The notes under the pieces were generated by a model, which was not told the DNA's origin, did not search any database, and saw only the letters and a list, made by a program, of their open reading frames with translations. DNA of 27,402 nucleotides from contig JANBPT010000639.1 of the NCBI GenBank assembly GCA_027575765.1, positions 1 through 27,402 on the forward strand. The letters run 5' to 3'. Origin of the DNA: Tieghemiomyces parasiticus (Eukaryota > Kickxellomycota > Dimargaritomycetes > Dimargaritales > Dimargaritaceae). Made by a program: the position numbers and the translations under genes. Positions 1 through 10,878 of the stretch are shown here, piece by piece (the stretch's first letter is position 1; the number at the start of each line of letters is the position of its first letter).

Positions 1-1240
1 AGCAGCCTGTGAGCAAAAAATAAAGCAGAGCGACCAGGGAACGTGTGTATTGACTCTTCCTCGGGTGTGTTAGACTCCAGGGCCGCAGAATAAGCCAGCA
101 GGCGAGCGAGCGGGGTTTGGTCGGAGGATAGCGGGGTGGGGGGAAGCGCAGACCGCCTAGATATGGGCGCGTTGGGGTGGCTATAGAGGTGTGTATGTAC
201 AGAGCGGCGAACTTGACGCCAAAGCGGATGTGGTCGAAATCTCGGAGGGAGGGAGACTGAGTATGGTAGTTGGAGGTCGGCCAGGCCGGCTAGCGATGTA
301 TAGTGAACCGAGTGCGGGGTTTCAAAAAAAATTGGTCACGCAACTGTAGTACGACGGTGTCCTCGGGTAGGTGGGGATGGAAAGCCGGTTGAGGGGAAAT
401 GAGGCGTGGTTAAGGAAGGCCACAAAGTCGGACACTAGTCAGCTACTTTCAGGTTGCGGACAAAGAGACGGAGTCGGCGCGGGAATTGGCAGAGAGGAGG
501 GCAAAGTTCGTGGGTGGTATTATTTAAGGGATTGCGGTATGCAAAATGGAAAGGGGTGGCGGAGGATGTCTAGATTATATATATATACGCGCACATGCAC
601 ACCCTGGCAAGGATGGTAACCGGAAGGGTAAATAACGATGTATGTACAGGCGCGAAGAGGAGGCGGGGTTATGAAGCTGGCTATGCAATGAGGGGCAGCT
701 TTTCCTTCACACACGGACCCCCAACGGATAGGGAGAGTGAGAGGGATAGGATGGAAAGGAGGGTCACGTAAGGTACTTGTATGCGGTACGAGCCAAGGTG
801 AGGGGTGAAGCGCTGAAGCAGCCTGAAAGTTTTGCCACAGGCGTAAGGATAGAACGGTGAGCGAGAGGGACGTCTGCGTAACTAGAACGGAGGTCAGTGG
901 AAGGGGCGGTCTATATATTGTACTGACCATAACAATTAGACCAGCCACGACACACACACATACACTCACGCATCATCGGTCGGCCGGGCCATTAGGGAAA
1001 TTTGTGTGGGGGCCAGGGGCGCAACACGCGTATAGGCATGTGTGTGTGTGGGGGGGGGGGCTAAAAGGGGAGGGGAGAGAAAATGGGGGTGGACGGGAGC
1101 AGCCGTTGTTTACGCGTGTGTATGTGTATGCGACTGGAGGGCAGGGCCAGAGGGAGGGGGAAATTCGAGGGAGGTAGCACTGAATGTATGCTGCCAGAGG
1201 AAAGGAAAGAGGGGGTAGGGCGCTAGGTACTAATCGCTGC
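1..1240. other. Non-coding, purine-rich block with simple repeats
   Basis: No convincing gene is present. The plus strand is rich in G and A; for example, 43 of the 60 bases at 361-420 are purines. It holds (TA)6 at 576-587, a CA run at 950-960, and (TG)6 followed by eleven G at 1039-1060. The longest ORF (520-969, minus) starts at GTG and is partly made of the CA repeat. Elsewhere in this window the sense strand is pyrimidine-rich upstream of genes, so this block could be the upstream region of a minus-strand gene lying left of the window. That is inference only. Confidence 0.6.
1039..1060. repeat. (TG)6 microsatellite followed by G11 homopolymer
   Basis: Six TG units run directly into eleven G residues. 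Further G tracts follow at 1067-1070, 1072-1075 and 1085-1089, so the plus strand could form a G-quadruplex. Such tracts are prone to length errors in sequencing and to real length polymorphism. Confidence 0.85.
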
Positions 1241-2460
1241 CCTCCCTCCTTTTTTTTGTTGTGTGGGCCGCACGGGCGGAAAGCGCAGCCAGTACACCCG
1301 CTAGTCGCTGGGCGGGAAAGCGACGGCCACCATCGACCAGTCCTGCGGCCATCGATGGCAGCATCGGCTCCGGGGCGGGAGTTCCATGGACAATTCAGCC
1401 CACTCCATTGGGACGATGGGAAAAAAGAAGCATGCTAACGGTAGCCACAAGTCCACCCTCTCCAACACTCTCGTTCCCCCAGGCAGATCCCAGTGCTGTA
1501 TCGAAGAGCGAGGACTGAAAATCAGGGTGGTTGGCGGAAAGGCCTGCACCGAATTGGGCGGAAGGGTGGAAAGGTAAACATGCGAAACCCCGACGGGTCT
1601 TCCAGGGAAACCTTGCCGTGGAGGGAAGTGTGCACCCGCTGCCGCTGGTGGCTGTAGGGCGTTACAGCCAGGACAGGGAGGGGATCATCTGCTAGCGCCG
1701 AGCTGTGCACACCCGTGCTGCCCCGCCCGCTCGGCATTAAACCAGGGTAATAGCTGACACGCCAACCGGGGTGCCCCTCCAAGGACCCCGCCCGTTACCG
1801 TCAACAATGCCCTAAAGCCTAATGCGATATCCATCGCCACCATTTGCGGGGTGGCTGGACTGTGTATCTGCAAACACAATTCGCGTTGTTTAGCTGCCTC
1901 CTTCCATCACCTCTGCAGCGTGTTCCCCTTCGGCACATCCACCCACACCGGCCTACACACACACCTATATCTACATCTCGCGCGCTCGGCGATCAATCCT
2001 CCCTTCCTGATGAACCCTTCGTCGTCAAGCTGGACGCGTTAACCGCGCCCACACCGCCTGTACCTCAAGTGTCACGCAACGGCAGCCCCACGCGACGCTC
2101 TGTCCGTCCCCAACAAGACATTGTGCTACTTACTCGGCTGGCCGAAACCGCCAAATGACATAACCTTGGTGTATTGCTCGCTAATGTCCTCCCCCCATAC
2201 ACATACCAAAGCTCCCTGGCCCCTCATCAAACCTCCTGGGGTCCAATCTACTCACGCTCTGGCCTTCGTTTCAACGGCTCCCACGGAACGTAGCTCGACA
2301 TGTCTTACTGCATCACCGGATAATCCCGGGCCTGCGGTAAGGCACCGGCGGTTAGCGGGATACATGGCAGCTCCTTTCTCATCAGGGACACGAGTCGCCT
2401 CAACTGAACTCGATAGATCCACCTTGGGTGAACCTTGAATGGTACCACTGGACGCTACGC
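1241..2460. other. Non-coding, C-rich block with short ORF fragments
   Basis: The composition switches here from purine-rich to C-rich, beginning with T8 at 1250-1257. Several plus-strand ORF fragments (1261-1518, 1920-2158, 2200-2438) encode Ser/Pro-rich sequence in three different frames. A good-looking 3' splice site (pyrimidine tract ending in CTGCAG) lies at about 1919. I could not join the fragments in frame across plausible splice sites, and none has a recognisable domain, so no gene is called. A multi-exon or decayed gene is not excluded. Confidence 0.5.
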
Positions 2461-4320
2461 GGGTGGCAGTGGCTGTTCCTGCCATGCAACTCTATACTCC
2501 CCAGATCATTAAAGGACCATGTTATCAAGGGTGACAATTGCGGCTGGGGACTTCTGCGACATGTGGAGAGGGGCGGGTGGAACGGATACCCGGTAGCGCC
2601 GTTGTCTGCTGGTAGCGAGCGGGAGAAGAGCGACGATACCAAAATGGCATATTGAAACGGCACACGGTCGGTTGCTAGCTAGGGAAATACTCCCAGATTG
2701 TAAGCCTACGACGTGCAACAAAGTAGATTCCTGATGATTAATGGCCGAAAGAAGCGATCGCTACATACAGGTGGGAGGGGGCCATGGTGAATCTTAGCCA
2801 CAGAACACCACTTGGAAGCCATCAACCCTAATATTAGGTAACACGCCCGACGACAACTGACCACACCGGCAGCTGCTGCTGGCATTACGCTGGCTAGGGT
2901 AGAGGACAGGGGGTGCTTTACACGTGCGTAGGACTGCGGTAACTATGGTGAAGAACGAGGGAGAAACCATATTTATCCTCCATGGGCATTGCCGAACGGA
3001 GGGCGCGGGCAACGGCAAGACAGGCGTGTATGGTTGGCTATAAATAGTAGGGTTCAAGTATACGTGTTAGTTCCTCCTCATTGCGTTTACATTCCAACCA
3101 GGTGCAGAGCGTAAGCAGCAGAAGTAAAGCTGTGTTGACTGGAGCACAGATGGTCCGCGATTATTAACGTCTTTGACCTACGCATTGGCATTAAGAAGGG
3201 CCATTATAAAGGGGCGGCGAGAGACGTAGTCGGTGGAGCACATAAATAGAACCGCGCAAGAGAAACAGGGTGGAGGGAATTGCATAATTGTACATTCCAA
3301 CGCAGCTCTCGGCTGGTTCCCGGGCAAGCGAGGTGGCACCACCATCGGCAACCGAAAAGAGGGGAAACAGTCGTACAATCATCGTATTGACACGGCGCAC
3401 ATGACCATGTGTCTGGCCGCGAGCGTCTTCTCCAAGTGCTTCAAAAATCACCCGGGTGGCGTTGCTCCCGAGATCGCAACCATGGCTGGCCAATTCAAAC
3501 TCACCGCCTATCCTGACCCTACCCCACGTATCACCTCACACCACTTTGCTCGAGACTGGTCCGAAAAAAAAACAATAATGGATAGTTTAGCAACGCAGTT
3601 ACTGCATCCCGCCACTCCAGCTGGCACATACAGTTCAACCAAATCACGGGGCTAGTCTGGCTATCCACCTTCTTATCTCTCGAGCCGTCCCGCAGTGATA
3701 TATTCAGGCGGAGATACACGCAATGTCCTCGAGTGTCTGACATTCCGGAAGGTGAATTGGTAACGGGAACCAATACTGGTGCACCCTGACAGGTGCTCGG
3801 AATTCCCGCACCTGGGGCTATAGTTTGCACAAGGGGGCATTTGGATCCAACGGAGCCGGGAGGGGCAACGGGGTAGCCTGCAGCTCACCTTGGGTCAGAC
3901 GACGACCGCCACCATCCCAACAGCGGGTCCACTTCTCACGTGAACTTGGTCGATCATGAGAGGGTGGCGGGTGGTTAGGATGCGAAGCAGGGATATGGTA
4001 AATGTGTCGGAGGTGGTGGTACTGGCTAACCGAGAGGGGTTAATAGACGGATTAGTGCGTAGGTGACGATGTGGTGGTTGATGCAGACAAAACACTGGGC
4101 ATCCCAGTGGTATGAGAAAAGAGTGGGGTGGTTAATGGTAAATCTCGATCCTTTTACCGGTTACGCGGCCAGGCCAATGGATAAAATTGATATGGCCCAT
4201 TGCGTACCGTTCTCTGAATGGCACCTAGGCAATGAAAAACTATCCAATATCACACGAATACTTGATGAAAAGGGGTACTTTCACCATATGAGGAGGTACA
4301 TACGGCTGTCAGGCCCCGCC
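2461..4320. other. Non-coding, no recognisable gene
   Basis: Only short ORFs occur. The longest (3233-3655, plus) starts at GTG and its first ATG is at 3401, leaving about 84 unrecognised codons. A TATA-like CTATAAATAG lies at 3038-3047 and is annotated separately. I see no RNA gene or mobile element. Confidence 0.5.
3038..3047 (+). promoter_or_regulatory. TATA-box-like motif CTATAAATAG
   Basis: A strong TATA-type motif is followed about 25-40 bases downstream by a short pyrimidine stretch around 3068-3080, the usual spacing for a transcription start. No ORF worth the name follows, so if it is active the transcript would be non-coding. The identical 10-mer recurs at 5768-5777. Confidence 0.25.
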
Positions 4321-5200
4321 GGAGTCCCCCCCCGTCAAGGATGCCCCTGACCGCCCGATACGAGTGGTGTACCCTGGCATACGCATGCGGCCCGTACAGG
4401 GCAGCCTCCTTAAGAGCCCACTCCTTGGCCTCCACCCCACACTACTCCGCCCTACGACAATCCCCCCACACCCACAGTTGCCATCTACAACTCCCGATAC
4501 CTCTTCTCCAGAGGCTACCGTCCCCTAGCTCGTCCTCCCCCTTCTCCTTCGTCACACACGACAAATCCAGCCACACGTACACATAGAATACATCACTCCA
4601 TGCCCAGCTGTCGCTTTGACGTTAAGCCACACCTATCTACCACCTCCTGCCTCTCTCCCGCACATGGCGCACGTCAAAAAGAAATATTGGTCGACCAGGT
4701 CTGGGACCTGCATTAAGCAGGGTCCCCAGCCCTGCCATTTCCACTTGACCACGCCGAACGTTTTGGCCTTTTCTCACTCCCTACCCATCGAACAACCTTC
4801 CCTTCCCCCCTACCGCATCACATCCATTCCTCTGCTGACAGCTGAGCAAGGGCGGACTTGAGCATCCTCCCTCCCTCCCCCGCAATATCCGGTATGGCAG
4901 ATTCTCTCTATTAGCAATTAGCGTCCCGATCGACCTCTAGACTCAGCTACCCGGGTAGAAACAACGGAACAGAAGTGAAGTAGCGTGCAGAGTCTGCATG
5001 GGTGCTACCCCCTCCGACCCCCTTCTCCCATCCCCCTTCCTAACCGTATCACCCAGTCTTGCCATTCAGTGACCCATTCCATCTGCACTCCCACCGCCGT
5101 CACCTATATTCACTGCCTGTCAACTAGCTGGCCGACCGACTGGAAAGTGGATCGGTGCCGCTGGCCACCTTTCGAAAAGTATGCCATGTGTGCCTAGTTG
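4321..5200. other. Non-coding, pyrimidine-rich block
   Basis: The plus strand is rich in C and T (39 of 60 bases at 4441-4500), with a C8 run at 4326-4333. ORFs are short and low in complexity, as expected from C-rich DNA. No gene, RNA or element is recognised. It resembles the pyrimidine-rich stretches upstream of genes A and D, but no plus-strand gene follows it. Confidence 0.5.
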
Positions 5201-6380
5201 GAGTGGGTATACCCCATGGATGGCTAATTGCGGAGGAGAGGGGCTCCTTGACTACTAGTATATTCGGGGTTGGCTAGACAATTGCTGTTTATAATATGCT
5301 ACTAATAGCTGATGGACAGCGAGGAAGAATATCGCCCATTCGAATTTACCGATGGATCTAGTGGTCAGTTGAGGCGATATGAATGGCGGTGGTGATTGGT
5401 CCCGGGGGACGCGAGGAGTTGTCGGATAGCGTAGCCTATCGATGCGGTGTGCTTGTAGCTTCTGGTTCACACGCAACGCTTAACACGACAAGGTAACTCA
5501 ACATTACATACCTGATAGTATGGAGTTCGACAAGCTAACAAGTGAATGTGTCTGTTAGTTGCTCTTCAGCAGCGGTCGATCAGAAATAAATCCAGCCATC
5601 GCATAATACCAAACCGGATACCTACTTGGTGGGGGATGGCTGTAGATTGCACAGGCATGACCTAATATAGTAGAGGCACACATAACTCCGATTGAAAGCG
5701 CATCAGCAGGGTTGGGGCAGGGAATGCTGGTCCAAAAGACCGGGCTATCCGAGAGCACCGATCTTCGCTATAAATAGGCCGGTGTGGCTCTTAACTTATA
5801 TCCTCCTTCTACAGTCAGCTACGCCCACTACCGTTGTTGTTAGCTTTCAGGGTCTGAAACGAGCTTGAGGAGGATTCCCTTGCCCATCAGAGATTATTCA
5901 AGAAGTGGAAAGATCAAAGCCAAGTTGGAGAAGAGAGCCGAACCGGACATCCCACATTCATATATTATTATGTCTGCTATCCTTACCGCGCCGTTGCTCG
6001 GCCTGTGGCGCCTTGTAATGTATATTTTTTTTGGTGGCGCCTGTTCATCGGATCTATGTCGTACTATCATGGTTGTAGTGTGTGAAATGGCATAGTACAG
6101 GTCCAAAGTTAGGTTTAAGTTCTTACATGAACCTGTATTGAAGACCTGAAATGAAATCTGCGGGTGGGTGGGCGAGTGTACGTGGCTACCGCCAATCATT
6201 TGTTGATATAGGGCACGTTTAGCGTCAAGTAGGAAAAAAAATACCAGGAAATACGAGCGTCGACACTTCTACCCAGACTAGGAATCCTTGCACCCTATCA
6301 GTGTGACAATCCAGTGCTCCATTGGTAGGTTGTGGGTGACCTTCTCACTTCAAAGTTGATCGAGAATTAGGAGTGTATAT
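5201..6380. other. Non-coding, with a possible promoter and tiny ORF
   Basis: No recognisable gene is present. A TATA-like motif at 5768-5777 is followed by a pyrimidine-rich stretch at about 5795-5840. Further on, an ATG ORF at 5970-6095 could encode 41 residues, mostly hydrophobic (MSAILTAPLLGLW start, then a VMYIFF segment). An ORF this short can easily arise by chance, and I do not call it a gene. Confidence 0.4.
5768..5777 (+). promoter_or_regulatory. TATA-box-like motif CTATAAATAG
   Basis: This is the second exact copy of the 10-mer seen at 3038. A pyrimidine-rich initiator-like stretch begins about 25-30 bases downstream. The only downstream ATG ORF of note is the 41-codon hydrophobic one at 5970-6095. 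Promoter function is inferred from motif and spacing alone. Confidence 0.3.
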
Positions 6381-7110
6381 ATTTATGTGTGTGGATGTGT
6401 AAGAGCTCTAGCGCCTTTGCTTCACTGCATCCCTAGGACAAGTCATTGTCTACTCTTTAACTCACAGTCGAGGTCCCTTCCGATCGGTTTACTTATATCC
6501 ACGCCTCAGCCAAGTTCTCGGCTTCCGGTTACCAATCACCCCGCCGCCATTGTGGGGCCCCTATCGTCTAGGCTACCATAGGTTGCGTTCCACCCCATTT
6601 TTAGGTAAATTTCTATACCGAGCCATGCCCTCTTTATTGGACTACATTGGGGCCCCCATCAACTCTCACGACTCTGTCTTACCCCCGGACTCACGCCAGG
6701 TAGATTCATCCGTGTGTGTGTATGTGTGTGTGTGGGAGGAGAGCCCTGTCGGTTGGGGTCGACAGGAAGTATTGTTTACTACATTTGTTTATGCTCGCCG
6801 TTCCCACACCTGCCTTACCCTATGCAGAGACTTTTCTTACCCCGCCTTCCTCCCGATGTTTCAGCTGCGGATCTGCTATAGCCTTGCATCACCTACTCTA
6901 TAGCTTTCTCCATTCGGTCATAATAGTTGACAGGGGTGCCCGCTTCATTACGGGTCCGAATGCCCCCCCCAGGTAATAAAACAATTAGGTATAACTTTGG
7001 TGTTGGCCCGAGTCGATGACATTATGTCTTGGCGTGCTATTTACGTATAGTTACTCTTTGTCCTTCCTTCCCCTTCCTCAATCGACTTACTCGTACCATG
7101 GAGGGCCCAG
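6381..7110. other. Non-coding, pyrimidine-rich block with GT repeat
   Basis: The plus strand is T/C-rich. It includes an interrupted GT repeat at about 6712-6735 and a C8 run at 6963-6970. The overlapping short ORFs here have no recognisable domain and partly read through the repeat. Confidence 0.5.
6712..6735. repeat. Interrupted (GT)n microsatellite
   Basis: About five GT units, a TAT interruption, and about six more GT units lie in a non-coding stretch. The two ORFs across it encode VCVYVCV/MCMCVCG-type sequence, which is a product of the repeat and not evidence for a protein. Confidence 0.85.
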
Positions 7111-9958
7111 GGGAGCCGCCGCCTATTGAGCTGGCATGAGGGGATGGAATAACCATTTTATACTGCGGCCGTCGGGGACTTGGCGAGGGAGTAGGTGAGG
7201 ACGGAGACAGAGAAGAAAGAAGGGAGAAGGACCCCAAGTAAGTAAGGGAAGCGGCTTTCTAAGGACCAGTCGTCGGCAGCGGTCGACTACGATAGGATTC
7301 CGGCCGAGATAGCCGCTGGGCGTGCGTGGCTAGGGCGGCCTCCGCATCACTAGGACAACCAGACCCCAGTATTTACCAAGTGACACTTACCAGGCAATAC
7401 CGCGGTAACCATATCAGCTATGCGGGTCGAATTTACATGAATAACAGATTGAAGACTATAGCCAGCGTGTAAATTAGCGGTTCGACGAGCGGAACGTTAT
7501 ACTAGAGAGGTGGGCGATAATGGGCACACCTCATTGCTGCCAAATGACAGCGAACGAGGTTTAGAGATGGGAGGCGGGCAGATCAAATGTACCAGTAAAA
7601 GGCTGCTAGGACCAATAGGCCTACATTTTGCCATTAGTTTTAATGTGAACTGTGGAGTGGGGGAGGGCAGGGGCACTTGGGAGTCTGACCCTTAAAGATC
7701 CACCCGCTTCCTTACAGCCCTTGGTGGCTCTCAAAGAGCGCCCTTAAGACGCTTAGGGTCACAGTCTGATGTTTATAGTGTATCGAGGACCGGCGGTATG
7801 CAGCGCAAGTGCGGTCCTGGATTGGCTATACGGTGCGGGACGAAGGCTACATGGACGATCGAAAAAGGTTGGCCACAGCTCCCAGATTCTCTGACGATGA
7901 ATCACGGCCTCACTCCTGCACGTCTAGCCGAGGGCTGGGTCGGAGTGTCGCCAATGTATCGTGCTTGGTCGCCATTCCATTCGACCAGACGCTTTGTGAA
8001 TGGGTTCATCGGGTGGTTTAGTCGAGTATTTCGCATTTTATTCAGACTTCATTGCGTGCGTTTCATTGTTATTCGCGCTGATCGTATTCACCGGCATACC
8101 GATTTGTTTATTTTTTTAATAAGCCTCGCTACGCCAATAGGCTAGAAGTGGCGAGCATCCGTACCGCTACTCAACCCTTACGGTACCGAACTCAGTGGTA
8201 TCAATGAAGGCTGCGGCTAAGGTCCTGTCTCTCGTCAGTTACGGTGTACTCCGATCGGACTAGAAAGGGCGCTCATAAAAAAAAGCCTCCGAGTTACGGT
8301 AGTGGGAAAATTCGCCATATAAACGGCTTCGCTCATAGGAAGGACTGGACGTCGTGCTACCGGATATGGTTCACCGCCAACAGGGCAAAACACAAACAGC
8401 CAGTTATAGTTGGATCGTCGTTGACCAAAGACCCACCCTCCCTTCCCATCGGTATCGATGAGCCAGGTTACACTATCAAGGCCAATCAGTCCACAGCAGC
8501 TCTAACGCGTCGTCTAGCTAGGAACATGTCTGGAAACCTATAGTTCGAGGTGTATCAGTAAGGTGTGTGGTCTTTATAGCACTGAACGAGGCTTGTCCAA
8601 ACACCGCCGAGGACATTCATGTTAAAGATGGAAAGCTGATAAACATGATGGCAAAGTCGTACCAACAAGGGCACTGTAGGAAACATATATAATAATAAAC
8701 AGAACAATGCCCGATCGGCCATCGAGGACCTGTATAAGTAATATAAGGCTGTCGACGTCACAGAGGTTTCACAAACGCGTTACTGGGCCCGCCACGGCAT
8801 ACGCCCCTTGCTCTACCGACAAATAGTCATGAAGTCGGAGGTGGTGGTGTTCGATAATAGCGAAATGTAAAAGGGAGGGGGGAGGGTTTTTAGCTCCAAA
8901 TTATGCCAGATAAGGGTACGTACGTTAGAACCTAACAAGCACCCGCGCCGAGGTCCTGAGGCCAGCCAGCGAATACGGAGGATAAGGTGGCCAGTTTGAT
9001 ATCAAGTTCGGACGACTAAGCTACCATATGCCTGCTTGATGTGCACACGCTGAGAGGAGGGGGCGGTAAGCTCATCTCAGGCTTGTGCATTGGTTTTCCA
9101 GCCACATGCGTTGTGCTAGGCCAGGGTGATGGTGGTTACTAAAAGGCTGTTGGACACCTGTCACCAGGTGTTTGTACGCCTCAACATACCCGCCACATCG
9201 CCGCCACTTTTCACTCGCCATATTTACCCGATCAATATAATGGCCAGGCAGCTTGTCTATGACTAACCCTACTGGGAAATGGTTTCAAAAACACAAGAGC
9301 TCCACTGACTTGTATAATTTTAGTTGCCAGTCCTTCAAATCGCCACAAGATAGTCCTTCTCACTCTCTCCCAATTACGCTTTCCTAAGACAAGTTATCTC
9401 CTAACCCCAAACCTATTCGTTATTACAGCCCCAACCTATCCAACCATAATCAATGCTTGTGAATAACGAACGGCTCGGCCGTTGTATTAGTGCCACAGCC
9501 TTCATTTAATTCTTACTGTCTGGGGAGAGAGAGAGAGAGAGACAGAGCTTAGCGGGACATTTGCCGTGTGTCCATTCCGGACGCACTCCGCATGTATATC
9601 GCAGTCGACTACCCATCAAGCGGGAGGAGTTGCCTAGATTTCTGGCACTCGTTCTTGGCAAACGGTGAATGTAAATACTGAGAGCTCACCAAATGTGCGC
9701 TGATAGGCATGCTACATATTTTTCCCTTACACGACCCGCTGGTACGACGGCATATCTTCAAGGGTGGTAGGCCACGGGGTTAGACTGGTAGGCGACTACT
9801 CGGCGGTGGCACAGAGCCAAGTCGAGTCAACAGGCGGGAGGGAGGGAGAGGGAAAAAGTAAACCAAGTGAGGGCGAGAGTAATACACTGAAGAAGGTGGA
9901 TGGGGCAGGGAAGATTGGGGCGAGGCCGGCTGCATAATGAAAGGCTAGGGTAGATACT
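7111..9958. other. Non-coding, no recognisable gene
   Basis: An ATG ORF of 115 codons (7798-8145) and a GTG ORF of 99 codons (8244-8543) are the largest. Neither shows a domain, a signal sequence or repeated family motifs. A (GA)9 repeat lies at 9525-9542, and a perfect 7-bp hairpin, ACACCTG-TCAC-CAGGTGT, at 9154-9171. From about 9820 to 9958 the plus strand is strongly purine-rich (49 of 60 bases at 9841-9900) before switching. Confidence 0.5.
9525..9542. repeat. (GA)9 microsatellite
   Basis: Nine uninterrupted GA units lie in intergenic DNA. No gene overlaps. Confidence 0.9.
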
Positions 9959-10878
9959 CCATAAAAGGGCTGATTTCATCCTTCAAAGGCTTACTTGTTC
10001 GGTTATTATTGGTCCAATCATCACCCTGTTTGTTTCGGGACGTCGGGAGCGGTGCGGGCTTCTTGGTGTGATTTCGATTATCTTCTCCTTTCCTGTCCTC
10101 TTTGTGGCAATTATCCGGAGCCCACCGTTGTCGACCACTTATCCGGCGGAGACCCAGGCCGGCGGGCGTAGTTGTTCGTCATCGTCATGGCCGATGTCCG
10201 CCTAAACCCTTTGTCCCTTACCTCTTTCCCGTTTGGCCTGGGCGTCCGTTGTGGTTGACCAATAACGGCTTATGAGTCCCATTGTGTTACCTGTGGTGGC
10301 CTTGTTTTAAGCTGCCTTGCATTGTTAGGCCTGGTCCGGTTGGCCAGCATAGGCGTGGCGGATGGGAGGCGGTGTAAGTGTGTACAGGATGGGATATGGG
10401 AACCGCGGAGATTTTAGTTGTGGCGCCGAAGTGACCGGCATAAGGTTAAAAGAGAAGAGTACGGGTAAACCCCTCCTTCAACTTGAAACTTATCGGGGAT
10501 TATCGTACTCCTCCTCCCCTTCGGTTCCGGGGCTCTTTATAAGAACAGCCGCTGTTGGCCCCTTCCTTAAATGTCCGCATGTCTTCGCCATCTCTATATT
10601 TAACACTCAGCCCCATAATCCTGTTGCCATCTCTCCAGGCATAGCACCTGCCGCTTGACTTCGCTGGTCGACTTTACAAGCCCTGGCTTCTATGATTTCC
10701 ATCACTTGAACTCCGCTATCCTTTGCCAACAACTTGTTCCAGTTTACTTGCTTACCGATTCACACTAATTATATACCACGAGTGTACGACATAGCAGTGG
10801 CTGGCCTTATTTATTTTTTTGTTTTGCGCACGGACAGACCCTCCTTCAGTTTCACCCACCCACACTTACGCACACACG
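9959..10878 (+). promoter_or_regulatory. Pyrimidine-rich upstream region of gene A
   Basis: The strand composition flips near 9960 to pyrimidine-rich (43 of 60 bases at 10081-10140) and stays mostly so up to the gene A start. At the switch are a TATA-like ATAAAAGG (9961-9968) and an inverted CCAAT pair, ATTGGTCCAAT (10008-10018). Nearer the gene, TATATA at 10770-10775 lies 104 bases before the ATG and is the simplest promoter choice. A GTAAGT at 10374-10379 and a pyrimidine-preceded CAG at 10636-10638 could bound a 5'-leader intron if transcription starts at the distal site. None of this is proven. Confidence 0.4.
10770..10775 (+). promoter_or_regulatory. Putative TATA box of gene A
   Basis: TATATA within an AT-rich stretch lies 104 bases before the chosen ATG at 10879. 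A T-rich tract (about 10810-10825) and a pyrimidine-rich leader follow before the start codon. Confidence 0.35.

Noticed and set aside
520..969. 149-codon minus-strand ORF with a hydrophobic N-terminus
   Set aside because: It starts at GTG, its first residues come from the CA/TG repeat, and it has no domain or coding-like pattern.
3233..3655. 140-codon plus-strand ORF
   Set aside because: GTG start, first ATG only at 3401, no family features, and competing ORFs of similar size on the other strand.
7798..8145. 115-codon ATG ORF; an overlapping frame contains YMDD, a reverse-transcriptase-like tetrapeptide
   Set aside because: No other reverse-transcriptase motifs surround the tetrapeptide, and the neighbouring sequence does not fit the palm domain. 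The ATG ORF has no recognisable family.
10819..10878. N-terminal extension of gene A by 20 residues
   Set aside because: It begins with TTG, and starting at the ATG at 10879 exposes a standard signal peptide.
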